Positions 33,100 through 42,404 of a DNA stretch of 63,039 bases are shown here, piece after piece. A model generated the notes under the pieces. That model was not told the origin of the DNA. It saw only the letters and a program-made list of their open reading frames with translations, and did no database searches. The position numbers and the translations under genes were made by a program. This DNA comes from JANMDS01 sp031430575 (lineage in GTDB: Bacteria > Pseudomonadota > Gammaproteobacteria > Burkholderiales > Casimicrobiaceae): contig JANPBT010000082.1 in the NCBI GenBank assembly GCA_031430575.1, positions 1 through 63,039 of the forward strand, given 5' to 3'. The stretch's first letter is position 1, and each line of letters starts with the position of its first letter.

Positions 33100-34194
33100 A
33101 TGTGTGCCCTCATGAACGAACAAGCTATCCGCGACCATCTTAAATCTTGCATCGACCCGATTACTGGGCGTGATTTCATTACCGACAAATCAGTCAAAAA
33201 AATCACCGTTGATGGCGCAGATGTTGTGCTCGATGTGCAGGTCGGTTACCCTGCAAAAAGTCAATACGACATGTTGCGCAAGCTCATCACCGATCATATG
33301 CGCACCTTGCCCGGTATCGGCAAAGCCATCGTAAGCGTTGGTCATAAAGTGATTTCGCATGCTGTGCAGCGCGGGGTGAAATTGAAGCCGGGCGTGAAAA
33401 ATATTATTGCCGTCGCTTCTGGCAAAGGCGGCGTCGGCAAGAGCACCACTGCGGTGAATTTAGCCCTTGCGCTCGCAGCTGAGGGCGCGAGCGTTGGCAT
33501 TTTGGATGCGGATATTTACGGCCCGTCGCAGCCGCAAATGCTCGGCATCACGGGGCGACCTGAGTCGCTCGATGGTAAATCGTTGGAGCCAATGGAAGCG
33601 TATGGCATTCAAGCGATGTCGATTGGCTTTTTGATCGATACCGATACGCCGATGGTTTGGCGCGGCCCGATGGTCACGCAAGCGCTTGAGCAATTGCTGG
33701 GCGATACCAATTGGCGCGATCTTGATTACTTGGTGGTTGATATGCCACCGGGCACGGGCGACATCCAGCTCACGCTCTCGCAAAAAGTGCCCGTTACCGG
33801 CGCGGTGATTGTGACCACGCCACAAGAAATATCGCTGCTTGATGCCCGCAAAGGCTTGAAAATGTTTGAAAAAGTGGGCATCCCGATTGTGGGCATTGTT
33901 GAAAATATGTCTACACATATTTGCTCTGCGTGCGGCCACGTTGAAGCGATTTTTGGGCAAGGCGGTGGCCTCCAAATGAGTAAAGACTACAACGTGCCGT
34001 TCCTCGGCGGCTTGCCACTTGAAAAGCGCATTCGTGAGCAAGCCGATGCCGGACGACCGACGGTCGTCGCGGAGCCGGACAGCACCGTTTCAGAAATCTA
34101 TAAAGCGATTGCCCGCAAAACAGCGGTGTTTGTTGCGCAGAAATCTGAAGATCATACGGCGAAATTCCCAACGATTAAGGTCGTGAATTCGTAA
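33100..34194 (+). CDS. apbC: Mrp/ApbC (NBP35-type) iron-sulfur cluster carrier ATPase
   Basis: 364 residues from ATG 33100, or 360 from ATG 33112. The N-terminal MIP18/DUF59 domain (HLKSCIDPITGRDF) precedes the deviant Walker A VASGKGGVGKST. Then DADIYGPSQPQMLG, VDMPPGTGDIQLTL, and the CxxC cluster ligand ICSACGH. It assembles and passes on Fe-S clusters, which in this neighbourhood would be needed by fumarase, the dehydratase and the Rieske enzyme. No ribosome site decides the start. Confidence 0.94.
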   Translation: MCALMNEQAIRDHLKSCIDPITGRDFITDKSVKKITVDGADVVLDVQVGYPAKSQYDMLRKLITDHMRTLPGIGKAIVSVGHKVISHAVQRGVKLKPGVKNIIAVASGKGGVGKSTTAVNLALALAAEGASVGILDADIYGPSQPQMLGITGRPESLDGKSLEPMEAYGIQAMSIGFLIDTDTPMVWRGPMVTQALEQLLGDTNWRDLDYLVVDMPPGTGDIQLTLSQKVPVTGAVIVTTPQEISLLDARKGLKMFEKVGIPIVGIVENMSTHICSACGHVEAIFGQGGGLQMSKDYNVPFLGGLPLEKRIREQADAGRPTVVAEPDSTVSEIYKAIARKTAVFVAQKSEDHTAKFPTIKVVNS

Positions 34195-34200
34195 CGCATC

Positions 34201-34431
34201 GTGAATCTCCCACGTTTTGCGCGGGTCGTTGGTTTTACGATTTTTGCGGCATTCGTGGGATATGTACTAGGCGTTGTAACGGGTATTTCCTACGCATGTT
34301 CATCCAGTCGCACGGAGGAAAATCTTTGCGGTCTTATGGGTATTTTCTTTTTTGGGCCTGTTTTTGCGCTTGTATTTTTGATCATTGGATTCATTTTCGC
34401 GCTCAAACGCTTTAAGGCGGGCATTTCGTAG
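34201..34431 (+). CDS. small membrane protein, 76 residues
   Basis: GTG start at 34201, six bases after the apbC stop. Two hydrophobic helices (FTIFAAFVGYVLGVVTGISYA and IFFFGPVFALVFLIIGFIFA) surround a short polar loop with two cysteines. No family recognised. Lower GC than apbC. Confidence 0.55.
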   Translation: MNLPRFARVVGFTIFAAFVGYVLGVVTGISYACSSSRTEENLCGLMGIFFFGPVFALVFLIIGFIFALKRFKAGIS

Positions 34432-35171
34432 GTTGACGGCGTCGTCGCCGAAATTGGTCGCGACCTGATGTATTCTGGACGTGCAGTTAACACGCAAAAT
34501 TGGCCTGTCGCGTTTTAACGGTGACATGTCTAAATCGTACTCGTAGACTCACCTTCGCTGAGACGGCTACAAATTCTGACGCTTCGTCTATTTCGCAGCT
34601 CAGCAAAGAAATTAGTCGGAGAGAGACGACGCTAGCGCCGCATTTTTAGCGATGAATCCGCACAAAAAGTTTCTCCTGCAGCCTGGATTCTTCAGTTGGC
34701 AGGCAAACTTAATTGCGTGCGAGACACCTCTCCGCCGCTTAAGTGATGCGTACTGCTCAAACAGTCAAAACCGACGCTGCGCCGCGGGACTTGACAGAAA
34801 GCTGTGAACGCTTTGACAAAAAACGTTGTTCGCCCTGCGGGCGCTTAGACCTTATAACCACAGCACGGTTTTATGTTGCATCGGTGGAAACTGTACCTTA
34901 GGCGGTACCGATTGCTTGCCGAGTCGCCCTCGCCGTCCGCGCGATTCCCAACGCTTACCCGGGCGAAGTATTTTCGGCGGAGGCGGAAAGTGCAATGCGG
35001 TGCGTACTTTTCTCTTTGATGCTGCCCCTGTGCTTACGTTTGGTGAACGCCACTTTCCGACCGCCTTTAGCTGCGCGTCGCACAGCACATTGATGACGAA
35101 GCAATTGCGAAGGCGTCAGTCATCCTCGCTTCGATAGTGGATATTGCGCCCTCAACTTCCTGTTGTTGCAA
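34432..35171. other. 0.74-kb gap with no convincing gene
   Basis: Overlapping frames on both strands at 34826-35137 (plus) and 34852-35088 (minus) have Cys/Arg/Pro-rich products with no family features, and were not called. gctgcgccgcgggac at 34776 may be a decayed repeat arm. Confidence 0.55.
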
Positions 35172-35199
35172 TTGCAACCAAAAGCTTTTCGTGTATAGT
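35172..35199 (+). promoter_or_regulatory. probable sigma-70 promoter of the TonB receptor operon
   Basis: -35 TTGCAA at 35172-35177, 16-base spacer, -10 TATAGT at 35194-35199, directly before the Fur-like box. Confidence 0.6.
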
Positions 35200-35202
35200 T
35201 CG

Positions 35203-35223
35203 GAATGCGAATCATTCGCATTC
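35203..35223. promoter_or_regulatory. probable Fur box
   Basis: GAATGCGAAT-C-ATTCGCATTC is a perfect 10-1-10 inverted repeat. Its core tgCGAATcATTCGca matches the 7-1-7 Fur model (tgataatnattatca) at 11 of 15 positions. It lies just after the -10, over the likely transcription start, so iron-bound Fur would block transcription. Confidence 0.8.
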
Positions 35224-35273
35224 CGATTGGCGTTAATAAATAGCGGACGACCTTAGAAAGGTTCAGAGTAAAA

Positions 35274-37439
35274 ATGAAAGCTTGTGTATTAACAATCATC
35301 GCGGCAGCAATTGCTTGGCTCGCAATCAATCAAAATGCAGTTGCTCAAATTGCGGGTACGGAAATCGCAACGCCTCCACAGTCTGAACAGCGGGAAATTG
35401 AGGCCATCACAGTGGTCGGCGAGAAGGCAATTCCCTACCGTTCATCGATTGCAACAGGCGCAACTAAAACAGATACACCATTGCGCGATATCCCGCAGGC
35501 GATTAATGTTGTGCCGCAGGCCGTGCTCCGCGACCAGGGTGCCCGATCGATGCAGGATGTGCTGCGTAATGTGCCTGGCGTGGGCGCGAGCCACGGCGAT
35601 GGCCAACGCGATCAAGTCACCATTCGCGGCTTCTCAGCCATTGCAGATCAGTTCATTGATGGCATTCGTGATGATGCGCTCTATTTTCGTGATCTATCCA
35701 ATATTGATCGCGTAGAAATTCTCAAAGGCCCCGCTGCAGTGCTTTATGGCCGTGGCTCATCAGGCGGGCTGATTAATCGTGTGACAAAAAAACCGGAAGC
35801 GGGAACCTTTGGCGATATCACGCTCAATATTGGTAGTCATAGCCTGCGCCGGATGAGTGCGGATGTGAACGCAACGCTATCGGAATCGTCTGCGCTGCGG
35901 GTGACTGGTGCGCTAGAAGATTCGGGTAATTATCGGGATCAACAATTTTTGAAACGCAGCAGCTTCGCTCCAAGTTTTTCGTACAAGCTCAGCGGGCAAA
36001 CTAGTGTTTTTTTGCAAGCAGAATACGCCAAAGATAACCGCGTTACTGATTTCGGCATTCCGTCGTTCAATGGTCGTCCGGTAAACGTGCGGCGTGAAAC
36101 GTATTACGGCTCGGGCAACGCAGCGCGTGATGATTATTCAGAGAGCGAAGTGGGATCGGCATCTGTTGTGGTGAACCACCGATTTAATGACGCGCTATCG
36201 GTGCGTAATGTCACTCGCTTTTACCAATACGACCTTGATCGTAACAACACACTACCAAGCGGCACGCTAGATAGCGTTGCACAAACCGTGGGTCGCAGTC
36301 GTGGCTTTGTGCGGCGGCAGGAGGATGGTTACTTCAATCAAACTGATTTCACACTGAAAACAGGTCGTGGCGCGTTTAAGCAGGATTGGTTGTTTGGCGT
36401 TGAGTTGGGCAAGCAAAATAAATTTCAACAATTCGCTTCACAAGCCAATATTGATAAGGTCAATATTTTCAATCCAGGTAATGTAGTACCACCAGCAATT
36501 CCGCTCGCCACGATTAACGGCAACGGCGCAATTCCTGCCGATTCAGTGTTGACTGTGGTGGGTTTTTACGCACAAGATCAAATTACATTAAGTGAGCAGT
36601 GGAAAGCGCTGATTGGGCTGCGTTACGACGATTACCAACAAGAAACGATGTTCGCGCGCGTGCTAACGCCGCTTGCGCGCACTGACAAAAAAGTAAGTCC
36701 GCGTGCGGGCGTGGTGTGGCAGCCCAGCGCGTGGGCGTCGTACTACGTTTCGGTGAGCCAATCGTTTCAGCCCTCGGCAGAGTCGTTTGCGCTCGCGGCG
36801 AACAACGCTGCAAATGAGCCTGAAATCACCACCAGTCGCGAGATTGGCGCAAAGCTCGATTTGTTTGATTCGCGACTTTCCGTCACAGCTTCGCTCTTTA
36901 ATTTGGAGCGCACCAATGTGAAAACGACTGATCCCGCCAACCCAAACGTGCTCATCAACACGGGCAAGCAGCGCACCAACGGCTTTGAGCTGACCGCGAA
37001 CGGTCGTATCGTCAAAGGCTGGGAAATCGTGGCGGGCTATGCATTTTTAGATGGAAGGATTACGCAGTCGACTTCATTTGTCAGCTCGCCGCAAACGCCG
37101 ACCACACGCATCGCGCTGCGAGGAAATCGCCCGAGCCTCACGCCGAAGCATTCCGCATTTGCGTGGGTCACGCATGAAATTGGCAATGGTTTTAGCGCGG
37201 CAGGCGGGCTCACTTACACCGCCGAGCGTTTCGCGTCGCCGAGTAATGCCGTGGTGTTGCCCGGTTATCTTGTCGCTGATCTTGCAGCGTATTACCGCAC
37301 CAAGGCTTATGAAATCTCAGTGAACTTAAAAAATATTACGGACAAAGCGCATATCGTTTCATCGCATGGCGGTAACGACAACTTGATTTTGCCGGGGCCG
37401 CCGCGCGAGCTGCAGGTTGCGTTACGGTACAAATTTTGA
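35274..37439 (+). CDS. TonB-dependent siderophore receptor
   Basis: 721 residues; signal peptide ending QNAVAQ. TonB box EAITVVGEKA, plug domain TDTPLRDIPQAINVVPQ and VTIRGFSAIADQFIDGIRDD, VEILKGPAAVLYGRGSSGGLINRVTKKP, then a beta-barrel ending in LQVALRYKF with the terminal Phe. The siderophore-receptor (TIGR01783) wording is close to Fiu/catecholate types, but the ligand is not determinable. It imports ferric siderophore across the outer membrane, under Fur control by the upstream box. First gene of a four-gene iron operon. Confidence 0.94.
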   Translation: MKACVLTIIAAAIAWLAINQNAVAQIAGTEIATPPQSEQREIEAITVVGEKAIPYRSSIATGATKTDTPLRDIPQAINVVPQAVLRDQGARSMQDVLRNVPGVGASHGDGQRDQVTIRGFSAIADQFIDGIRDDALYFRDLSNIDRVEILKGPAAVLYGRGSSGGLINRVTKKPEAGTFGDITLNIGSHSLRRMSADVNATLSESSALRVTGALEDSGNYRDQQFLKRSSFAPSFSYKLSGQTSVFLQAEYAKDNRVTDFGIPSFNGRPVNVRRETYYGSGNAARDDYSESEVGSASVVVNHRFNDALSVRNVTRFYQYDLDRNNTLPSGTLDSVAQTVGRSRGFVRRQEDGYFNQTDFTLKTGRGAFKQDWLFGVELGKQNKFQQFASQANIDKVNIFNPGNVVPPAIPLATINGNGAIPADSVLTVVGFYAQDQITLSEQWKALIGLRYDDYQQETMFARVLTPLARTDKKVSPRAGVVWQPSAWASYYVSVSQSFQPSAESFALAANNAANEPEITTSREIGAKLDLFDSRLSVTASLFNLERTNVKTTDPANPNVLINTGKQRTNGFELTANGRIVKGWEIVAGYAFLDGRITQSTSFVSSPQTPTTRIALRGNRPSLTPKHSAFAWVTHEIGNGFSAAGGLTYTAERFASPSNAVVLPGYLVADLAAYYRTKAYEISVNLKNITDKAHIVSSHGGNDNLILPGPPRELQVALRYKF

Positions 37440-37453
37440 GCTTCGTTTCCGCG

Positions 37454-38128
37454 ATGAACGCCATTGCGCAGCCGCACGTCGATTCTCTGCGAGCGCGCAA
37501 GCGGCGCAGTGCGACGTTTCTGCGTTGGTTGCGCAAAATACACCTCTACGTGGGACTTTGGGGCGCTGCGCTCGGGTTACTTTTTGGCGCAACGGGCATC
37601 TTGCTCAACCACCGCACGATTTTGAAAATTCCTATCGAAAAAGTAGTACAAAAATCAGCACAACTCAACATCCCAACCGATGAACTGAGCCGCATGCGAA
37701 AGCCGGAAGATTTGGCATCGTGGATGCAGGCTACGCTGAAGTTTGATGGCCTGCAATCGCGCGTGAAAGCCGAGCCCGCACAAAAAATTGTGTGGGCCGA
37801 CCGCGAGGTGGAGCAACCTGCGCGCTGGACGGTGAATCTGCAAGGTCCCAATAAAGGGGTGAACGCAGAATACATCGTGGGTAACCGGTTTGTGCGGGTG
37901 GATACTACCGATGCTACGCCCATTGGCACGCTCACGCGCTTGCACATGGCGGTTGGGGTGAGTGCGTTTTGGGTGCTGCTCTCAGACACGATTGCGGGTG
38001 GCTTGATTGTGCTCTCGATTACTGGTTTGCTGCTGTGGACGCGCATGCACCCCATTAAATTATCCGCCGTGGCAGTGAGCGTAACGGCGCTCTGCGCATC
38101 GGTTTGGTTTATGTGGACGGCACTTTAA
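37454..38128 (+). CDS. PepSY-associated transmembrane protein
   Basis: About 224 residues from ATG 37454; a TTG at 37436 overlapping the receptor stop is also possible. Three hydrophobic helices: IHLYVGLWGAALGLLFGATG near the start (with the LRKIHLYVGL motif of PepSY-TM proteins), the segment FWVLLSDTIAGGLIVLSITGL, and a final one. This family accompanies siderophore receptors and is thought to reduce or release iron from the siderophore in the periplasm, which is inference here. Confidence 0.85.
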   Translation: MNAIAQPHVDSLRARKRRSATFLRWLRKIHLYVGLWGAALGLLFGATGILLNHRTILKIPIEKVVQKSAQLNIPTDELSRMRKPEDLASWMQATLKFDGLQSRVKAEPAQKIVWADREVEQPARWTVNLQGPNKGVNAEYIVGNRFVRVDTTDATPIGTLTRLHMAVGVSAFWVLLSDTIAGGLIVLSITGLLLWTRMHPIKLSAVAVSVTALCASVWFMWTAL

Positions 38129-38137
38129 GGACTGAAG

Positions 38138-38857
38138 ATGAAAAACTTGACACACTTTGCTGCAACGATGGGGTTGCTCTGCGCCGCTGGGATTGCCCAG
38201 GCGCACGGTATTTGGATTGAGCAAACCGGGGACACTAAAACACTTTTTTATGGTGAGCCACAAAACGCGCTCAAAGAGCGTTTCCCCGGCCGACTTGAAA
38301 ATATTAAAGCGCCGACCGCAATGACGGTTAGCGCAGATGGCATTGCCACTTCGGTCGGCGTAGCTCGAGGCGGGAACGGGTTCGCCCTCGGAGTCTCGGT
38401 ACCGGGGCAAACGATGTTGGCCAGCGAGACCGGCATGGAGGTGAAGGATTGGACATCCTACGGAAATGGCATTGTGAAGCCTATGTTTTACGCCCGTATC
38501 ATGGCGCTTTCTACGCCGCCGGGTAAGCAGTGGCTACCGCTCGACATGATCCCATTAGCGGGATCAACAAACGCATTTGCTGTGATCTATAACCAACAGC
38601 CACTCGCAAAAGCAAAGGTCACTGTAATCTCACCGAATACGTGGGTGCAAGAGGTTACTAGCGACGCGCAGGGGCAGATCGTAATCAATACGCCTTGGCG
38701 GGGTCAATACGTATTAGAAGTCACGCACAGTGACAAATTAGCTGGGGAATTTGGCGGCGTGCGTTTTGAATCGACCCGGTCACGCACAATGGTGACGTTT
38801 GTCTCGGCTACTGGCGAAGAAGTTCGCAGCGCACTGCCACCGAAAAAGTCAAACTGA
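38138..38857 (+). CDS. DUF4198-family periplasmic protein
   Basis: 239 residues; signal peptide ending AQAHG. The start of the mature part (HGIWIEQTG) and the closing beta-sandwich (NPLAKAKVTVISP-like KAKVTVISPNTW, GQYVLEVTH) fit DUF4198, whose members bind or traffic metals. Nine bases after the PepSY gene, in the Fur-controlled operon. Its stop is followed by the DUF2325 gene within 11 bases. Confidence 0.83.
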   Translation: MKNLTHFAATMGLLCAAGIAQAHGIWIEQTGDTKTLFYGEPQNALKERFPGRLENIKAPTAMTVSADGIATSVGVARGGNGFALGVSVPGQTMLASETGMEVKDWTSYGNGIVKPMFYARIMALSTPPGKQWLPLDMIPLAGSTNAFAVIYNQQPLAKAKVTVISPNTWVQEVTSDAQGQIVINTPWRGQYVLEVTHSDKLAGEFGGVRFESTRSRTMVTFVSATGEEVRSALPPKKSN

Positions 38858-38867
38858 ACGCCGAGCA

Positions 38868-40127
38868 ATGGATTCGCCCACCCGCAGTATCGGCGCAAGC
38901 CCCGCTTACGTAACGATAGATCAATATCGCGGCGCACCGATTTCGCAATTGAAACCCGGTCTGCCGTGTCAGATTTCGCCGGCGGCTTTAAGCTCGCGAA
39001 GACGACGGCTTTGGGAGCTGCCAATGCAAGCGCACTGCCCGGTTGTTGGTGTGTGTTTGCCGATAGAGATGGCACGCAAATTGTTGTCTAAAGCATTGGG
39101 GCAAGAGATTGACGGCAGTGATTACGAATTCCACGCCAATGTCGTTTTTCGTAGCCGAGAACGTAATGCCGTCAGCGAAGCGATTCAAAAGGCGCTTGAG
39201 CAACGGTTTACAGTCACACTGCAGCGTTTCGCGAAGGCAAAAACCGCCGATGCGGTCGCTGACCTTTGGTGTCTAGCGGTAAACGAAGGCGATGTCGCAG
39301 GTGCGCTTTGGTCAGCGCTCACGCACCCAAGATGCGATGCAGCGCTGCAAGAGTGCATTCTCGAAGATGTCCATATGATTCAACACCAGGCAGGTGCGTT
39401 GGTTCGCGATGATATACGTGCCGCCGAGAAACTCAAGCTTGCGCATTCTGCGTTACAGACGAGCCATACAAAATTGGAAGCTCGGATTGCACGCATGCAG
39501 TCCGAGCATGTTGACTATATGGAAACGATGGTTGATGCGCTCAATCGCGCCCGCAGCGCGAGCATTCGCAACGAAGCACAAGTCTGCGCATTGCAATCGC
39601 AGCATGCAGATCAGACTTCACGCGGTACAGAGATCAACAGTCGAAAAGGGTTTGTACAAAAAATTGCGCAGCTCATGGATCGGGTACGAACGCTGGAAGC
39701 GGAGGTGACGCGACTGAGTTTTGTGCCACCTGTCACACCCGTTGATGCAACGGTTATGGATAAGAATATACCTGCGCAAACACAGGACGTAGCGCCGCAG
39801 CTGACTGACTGTGCGATTGCATGCATTGGCGGTCGCGCGGGCGCGGTGGCCGAGTACCGGCGGCTTGTTGAACAGTGTGGCGCACGCTTTAGTTTTCACG
39901 ATGGGGGCGTAGAGGACAACCGGCAACGACTGGAAGCCGTGCTCGCGAGCGCCGATTTAATAATTTGCCAAGCCGGTTGTATCAGCCACAACGCGTATTG
40001 GTCAGTCAAGGAGCATTGCAAGCGATTAGGCAAGCACTGTGTTTATTTGGAAAACCCAAGCGTGAGCAGCTTTACGAAGGGGTTGCGTTCTATTCCAGTG
40101 GTTGCTCCGGTACGAAATCAACAATAA
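38868..40127 (+). CDS. DUF2325 protein
   Basis: 419 residues from ATG 38868. The middle is a long coiled-coil (AEKLKLAHSALQTSHTKLEA through RVRTLEAEVTRL). The C-terminal 90 residues are DUF2325: CIGGRAGAVAEYRRLVEQCG, FHDGGVEDN, ASADLIICQAGCISH and KHCVYLENPSVSSF. The family regularly follows Fur-type siderophore operons in betaproteobacteria. Function unknown; the conserved Cys and His could bind metal. Confidence 0.85.
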   Translation: MDSPTRSIGASPAYVTIDQYRGAPISQLKPGLPCQISPAALSSRRRRLWELPMQAHCPVVGVCLPIEMARKLLSKALGQEIDGSDYEFHANVVFRSRERNAVSEAIQKALEQRFTVTLQRFAKAKTADAVADLWCLAVNEGDVAGALWSALTHPRCDAALQECILEDVHMIQHQAGALVRDDIRAAEKLKLAHSALQTSHTKLEARIARMQSEHVDYMETMVDALNRARSASIRNEAQVCALQSQHADQTSRGTEINSRKGFVQKIAQLMDRVRTLEAEVTRLSFVPPVTPVDATVMDKNIPAQTQDVAPQLTDCAIACIGGRAGAVAEYRRLVEQCGARFSFHDGGVEDNRQRLEAVLASADLIICQAGCISHNAYWSVKEHCKRLGKHCVYLENPSVSSFTKGLRSIPVVAPVRNQQ

Positions 40128-40501
40128 ACAATCAATTCATGGGCAGACGGCGACAAGAACGGCGATCGACAGGCAGCCGCGCTTTTGGTGCGCTCGTGGT
40201 AAGCAGATTCTGCAATTTTGAAAATAGAACGACCGTATTTTTACGGGGAGTACGAGTAGGGAAATATCTTATGTAGATTTCCGCACAGGAGGCTGCACAG
40301 TTCTTTAATTGAATGCAGTTTTTAGATACACTTACGTGGCTCTTGTTTGATTTAAAAGTTCCCCAGACAATTTCGTGAAATCATCTCACTATAAAAAGTT
40401 GAAAAATAGTTTTCGTTAGGTGCGTAGCAGTCTCGCTGGAGCGCAATTGATGCCCCAAAGTACCCAATCTGCGCCGCAGGGTTTGATTAAACTATGCAAA
40501 G
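40128..40501. other. gap without gene
   Basis: AT-rich sequence; nothing but a lone R arm near the end. Confidence 0.6.
40466..40480 (-). repeat. dispersed palindromic element, lone R arm
   Basis: aatctgcgccgcagg, losing the outer gtat. 20 bases before the acetyltransferase start. Confidence 0.8.
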
Positions 40502-41110
40502 ATGATCCTTCCTACTCCAATCACCCAGTTTCCGTCGTTACTCAATGTGCCGCAACGGCTCGAAGGCGAGCGCATTGTCGTGCGTAATTATGGCGATGCC
40601 GACGCCCAGCCGTTGTTTGATGCCATTGAAGAATCGCGCGTGGCACTGGCGCAATGGATGCCGTGGACGAGTGAAGTGAAATCGGTGGAAGATCGGCTGG
40701 ATTACGTACGGAAAATGCAGGCGCGATTTTTGGCGCCAACCGGCGATTACGCTTATGGCGTTTTCGAACAGACTTCCGGTCGCTACTTGGGCGGCACGGG
40801 TTTGCATCGGATTGATTGGTCAATCCCGGCGTTTGAGATTGGGTATTGGCTGCGGATTTCCGCGCACGGTCAAGGCTTTATTACGGAATCTTCGCGACTA
40901 CTTACCAAGGCCGCGTTCGAAGTCTTAGGCGCGGCGCGCGTTGAGATTCGCTGCGATTCCGGCAATGCCAAAAGTGCGAATGTGCCGATTCGTATTGGCT
41001 TTAACCATGAAGCAACGTTGCGCTGCGCGCGACGCGATGCGACCGGCGCGCTTTCAGATACGCTGATTTATGCACTGACCTGGGACGATTGGTCAGAGAA
41101 GTTGCGCTGA
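40502..41110 (+). CDS. GNAT-family N-acetyltransferase (RimJ/RimL-like)
   Basis: 202 residues in the RimJ-type fold: LEGERIVVRNYGDADAQPLF, ALAQWMPWTSEVKSVED, LGGTGLHRIDWSIPAFEIGYW and the acetyl-CoA-binding region RISAHGQGFITESSRLL. Residues EIRCDSGNAKSANVPIRIGF complete the pattern. It acetylates an amine on a protein or small molecule; the target is unknown. Confidence 0.88.
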   Translation: MILPTPITQFPSLLNVPQRLEGERIVVRNYGDADAQPLFDAIEESRVALAQWMPWTSEVKSVEDRLDYVRKMQARFLAPTGDYAYGVFEQTSGRYLGGTGLHRIDWSIPAFEIGYWLRISAHGQGFITESSRLLTKAAFEVLGAARVEIRCDSGNAKSANVPIRIGFNHEATLRCARRDATGALSDTLIYALTWDDWSEKLR

Positions 41111-41253
41111 GTTTCGCCATTGTCAGCCCGTCGCAAGGGCGCGACGATCTCACGTTTCCGTGTCGCGCAAAGCGTACTAACTAATTGTTTTTATTGACGA
41201 AAATATTTTTTCGCGGTACTGTTCTCCTGTCGTAATTTTGATTGGAGAAAAAC

Positions 41254-41685
41254 ATGAACAAACGATTCCAAGGTGCGCTGGCTTGGATGCTGGTGCTGGC
41301 GGGTAGTTCAACGTACGCCGCCGAAACCCAATTCCCATCTAAATCGCGCACGCTGACCGTGCCAGTGCCCGCGCAATGCCGCCAGTGGACACCGCCAAAG
41401 CCGATTGATCGCGAAAATGTGAATTACCCATCCGACGCGCGTTCCCAAAATGGGGATGCTGCGCTACTCGTGCGCATCGCCGTTGATGGCGCATACAAAG
41501 GCGTTGTCGATTCACTTTCATCTGAAGAAAGCTTTTTGCGTGAGGCAGAAGCGTCCGTAGAAAAGTGGACGTTTTCCCCCGCGATTTGTAATGGCGAGCC
41601 GATGGAAGCGCAGGCGCGCGTAGACTTTGTCTTCAAGCGCGAAGGCGCGATTGCCTATAAAACAGGCGGATTTTTTCAGCGCTAG
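41254..41685 (+). CDS. exported TonB C-terminal-like protein
   Basis: ATG 41254 follows TTGGAGAAAAAC (ribosome site GGAG). The 143 residues have a signal peptide (ALAWMLVLAGSSTYA) and a TonB-like C-terminal fold: NVNYPSDARSQNGDAALLVRI, AVDGAYKGVV, then SVEKWTFSPAICNGEPMEA. There is no N-terminal anchor or Pro-rich spacer, so it is unlikely to be a true TonB energy transducer. Periplasmic; function unknown. Confidence 0.75.
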   Translation: MNKRFQGALAWMLVLAGSSTYAAETQFPSKSRTLTVPVPAQCRQWTPPKPIDRENVNYPSDARSQNGDAALLVRIAVDGAYKGVVDSLSSEESFLREAEASVEKWTFSPAICNGEPMEAQARVDFVFKREGAIAYKTGGFFQR

Positions 41686-41699
41686 CGTTCTAAGCGTCA

Positions 41700-41751
41700 A
41701 TACCTGCGGCGCAGATTTGAGCAAAATAGGCCTAAATCTGCGCCGCAGGTA
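41700..41751. repeat. dispersed palindromic element, F-spacer-R
   Basis: F atacctgcggcgcagattt (from 41700) and R aaatctgcgccgcaggta (41734-41751), both perfect, 15 bases apart. Confidence 0.95.
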
Positions 41752-41827
41752 GTTTGGATTTAAACGATTGCGAACATAGTCGCGATCAATGAAACAATAC
41801 GGGTTCGCATTTTTTTTCAGCAAACCC

Positions 41828-42394
41828 ATGACCATCAAGAGTGATAAATGGATCCGTCGCATGGCGGAAGAGACCGGCATGATCGAGCCTTTCGAGGCTG
41901 GGCAAGTGCGCCAAGTCGATGGCAAAAAGGTGATTTCGTATGGCACGTCGAGCTACGGCTACGATATTCGCTGCGCCCGTGAATTCAAATTGTTCACCAA
42001 CATCAATTCCACGATTGTTGATCCAAAAAATTTCGATGAAAAATCTTTCGTCGATATTTCTGCCGACCATTGCATCATCCCCCCCAATTCGTTTGCGCTG
42101 GCGCGCACAGTCGAGTATTTCCGCATTCCTCGCAATGTGCTTACGATTTGCTTAGGCAAGAGCACCTATGCTCGCTGCGGCATCATCGTCAACGTGACGC
42201 CATTTGAACCGGAGTGGGAGGGCTACGTGACTTTAGAATTTTCAAATACGACGCCGCTTCCAGCGAAAATTTACGCCAACGAAGGGGTCGCCCAAGTGCT
42301 CTTTTTTGAGAGCGATGAGGTGTGTGAGACGTCATATAAAGATCGCGGTGGAAAGTATCAAGGCCAACGCGGTGTGACGTTGCCAAAAGCATAA
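41828..42394 (+). CDS. dcd: dCTP deaminase
   Basis: Converts dCTP to dUTP for thymidylate supply. The 188 residues from ATG 41828 match the usual length and start (MTIKSDKWIRRMAEE). Family marks: SYGYDIRC, FALARTVEYFRIPRNV, the signature GKSTYARCGIIVNVTPFEPEWEG with the catalytic Glu, and GVAQVLFFE. The open frame to 41789 is an unneeded extension. Confidence 0.96.
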   Translation: MTIKSDKWIRRMAEETGMIEPFEAGQVRQVDGKKVISYGTSSYGYDIRCAREFKLFTNINSTIVDPKNFDEKSFVDISADHCIIPPNSFALARTVEYFRIPRNVLTICLGKSTYARCGIIVNVTPFEPEWEGYVTLEFSNTTPLPAKIYANEGVAQVLFFESDEVCETSYKDRGGKYQGQRGVTLPKA

Positions 42395-42404
42395 GGCAAT
42401 TGGC

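Noticed and set aside
34826..35137. Overlapping frames on both strands upstream of the TonB receptor
   Set aside because: Arg/Pro/Cys-rich products with no domain or ribosome site support.
39764..39781. Partial F-like text in the DUF2325 gene (atacctgcgcaaac)
   Set aside because: Only the first nine bases agree, and it lies in a variable linker.
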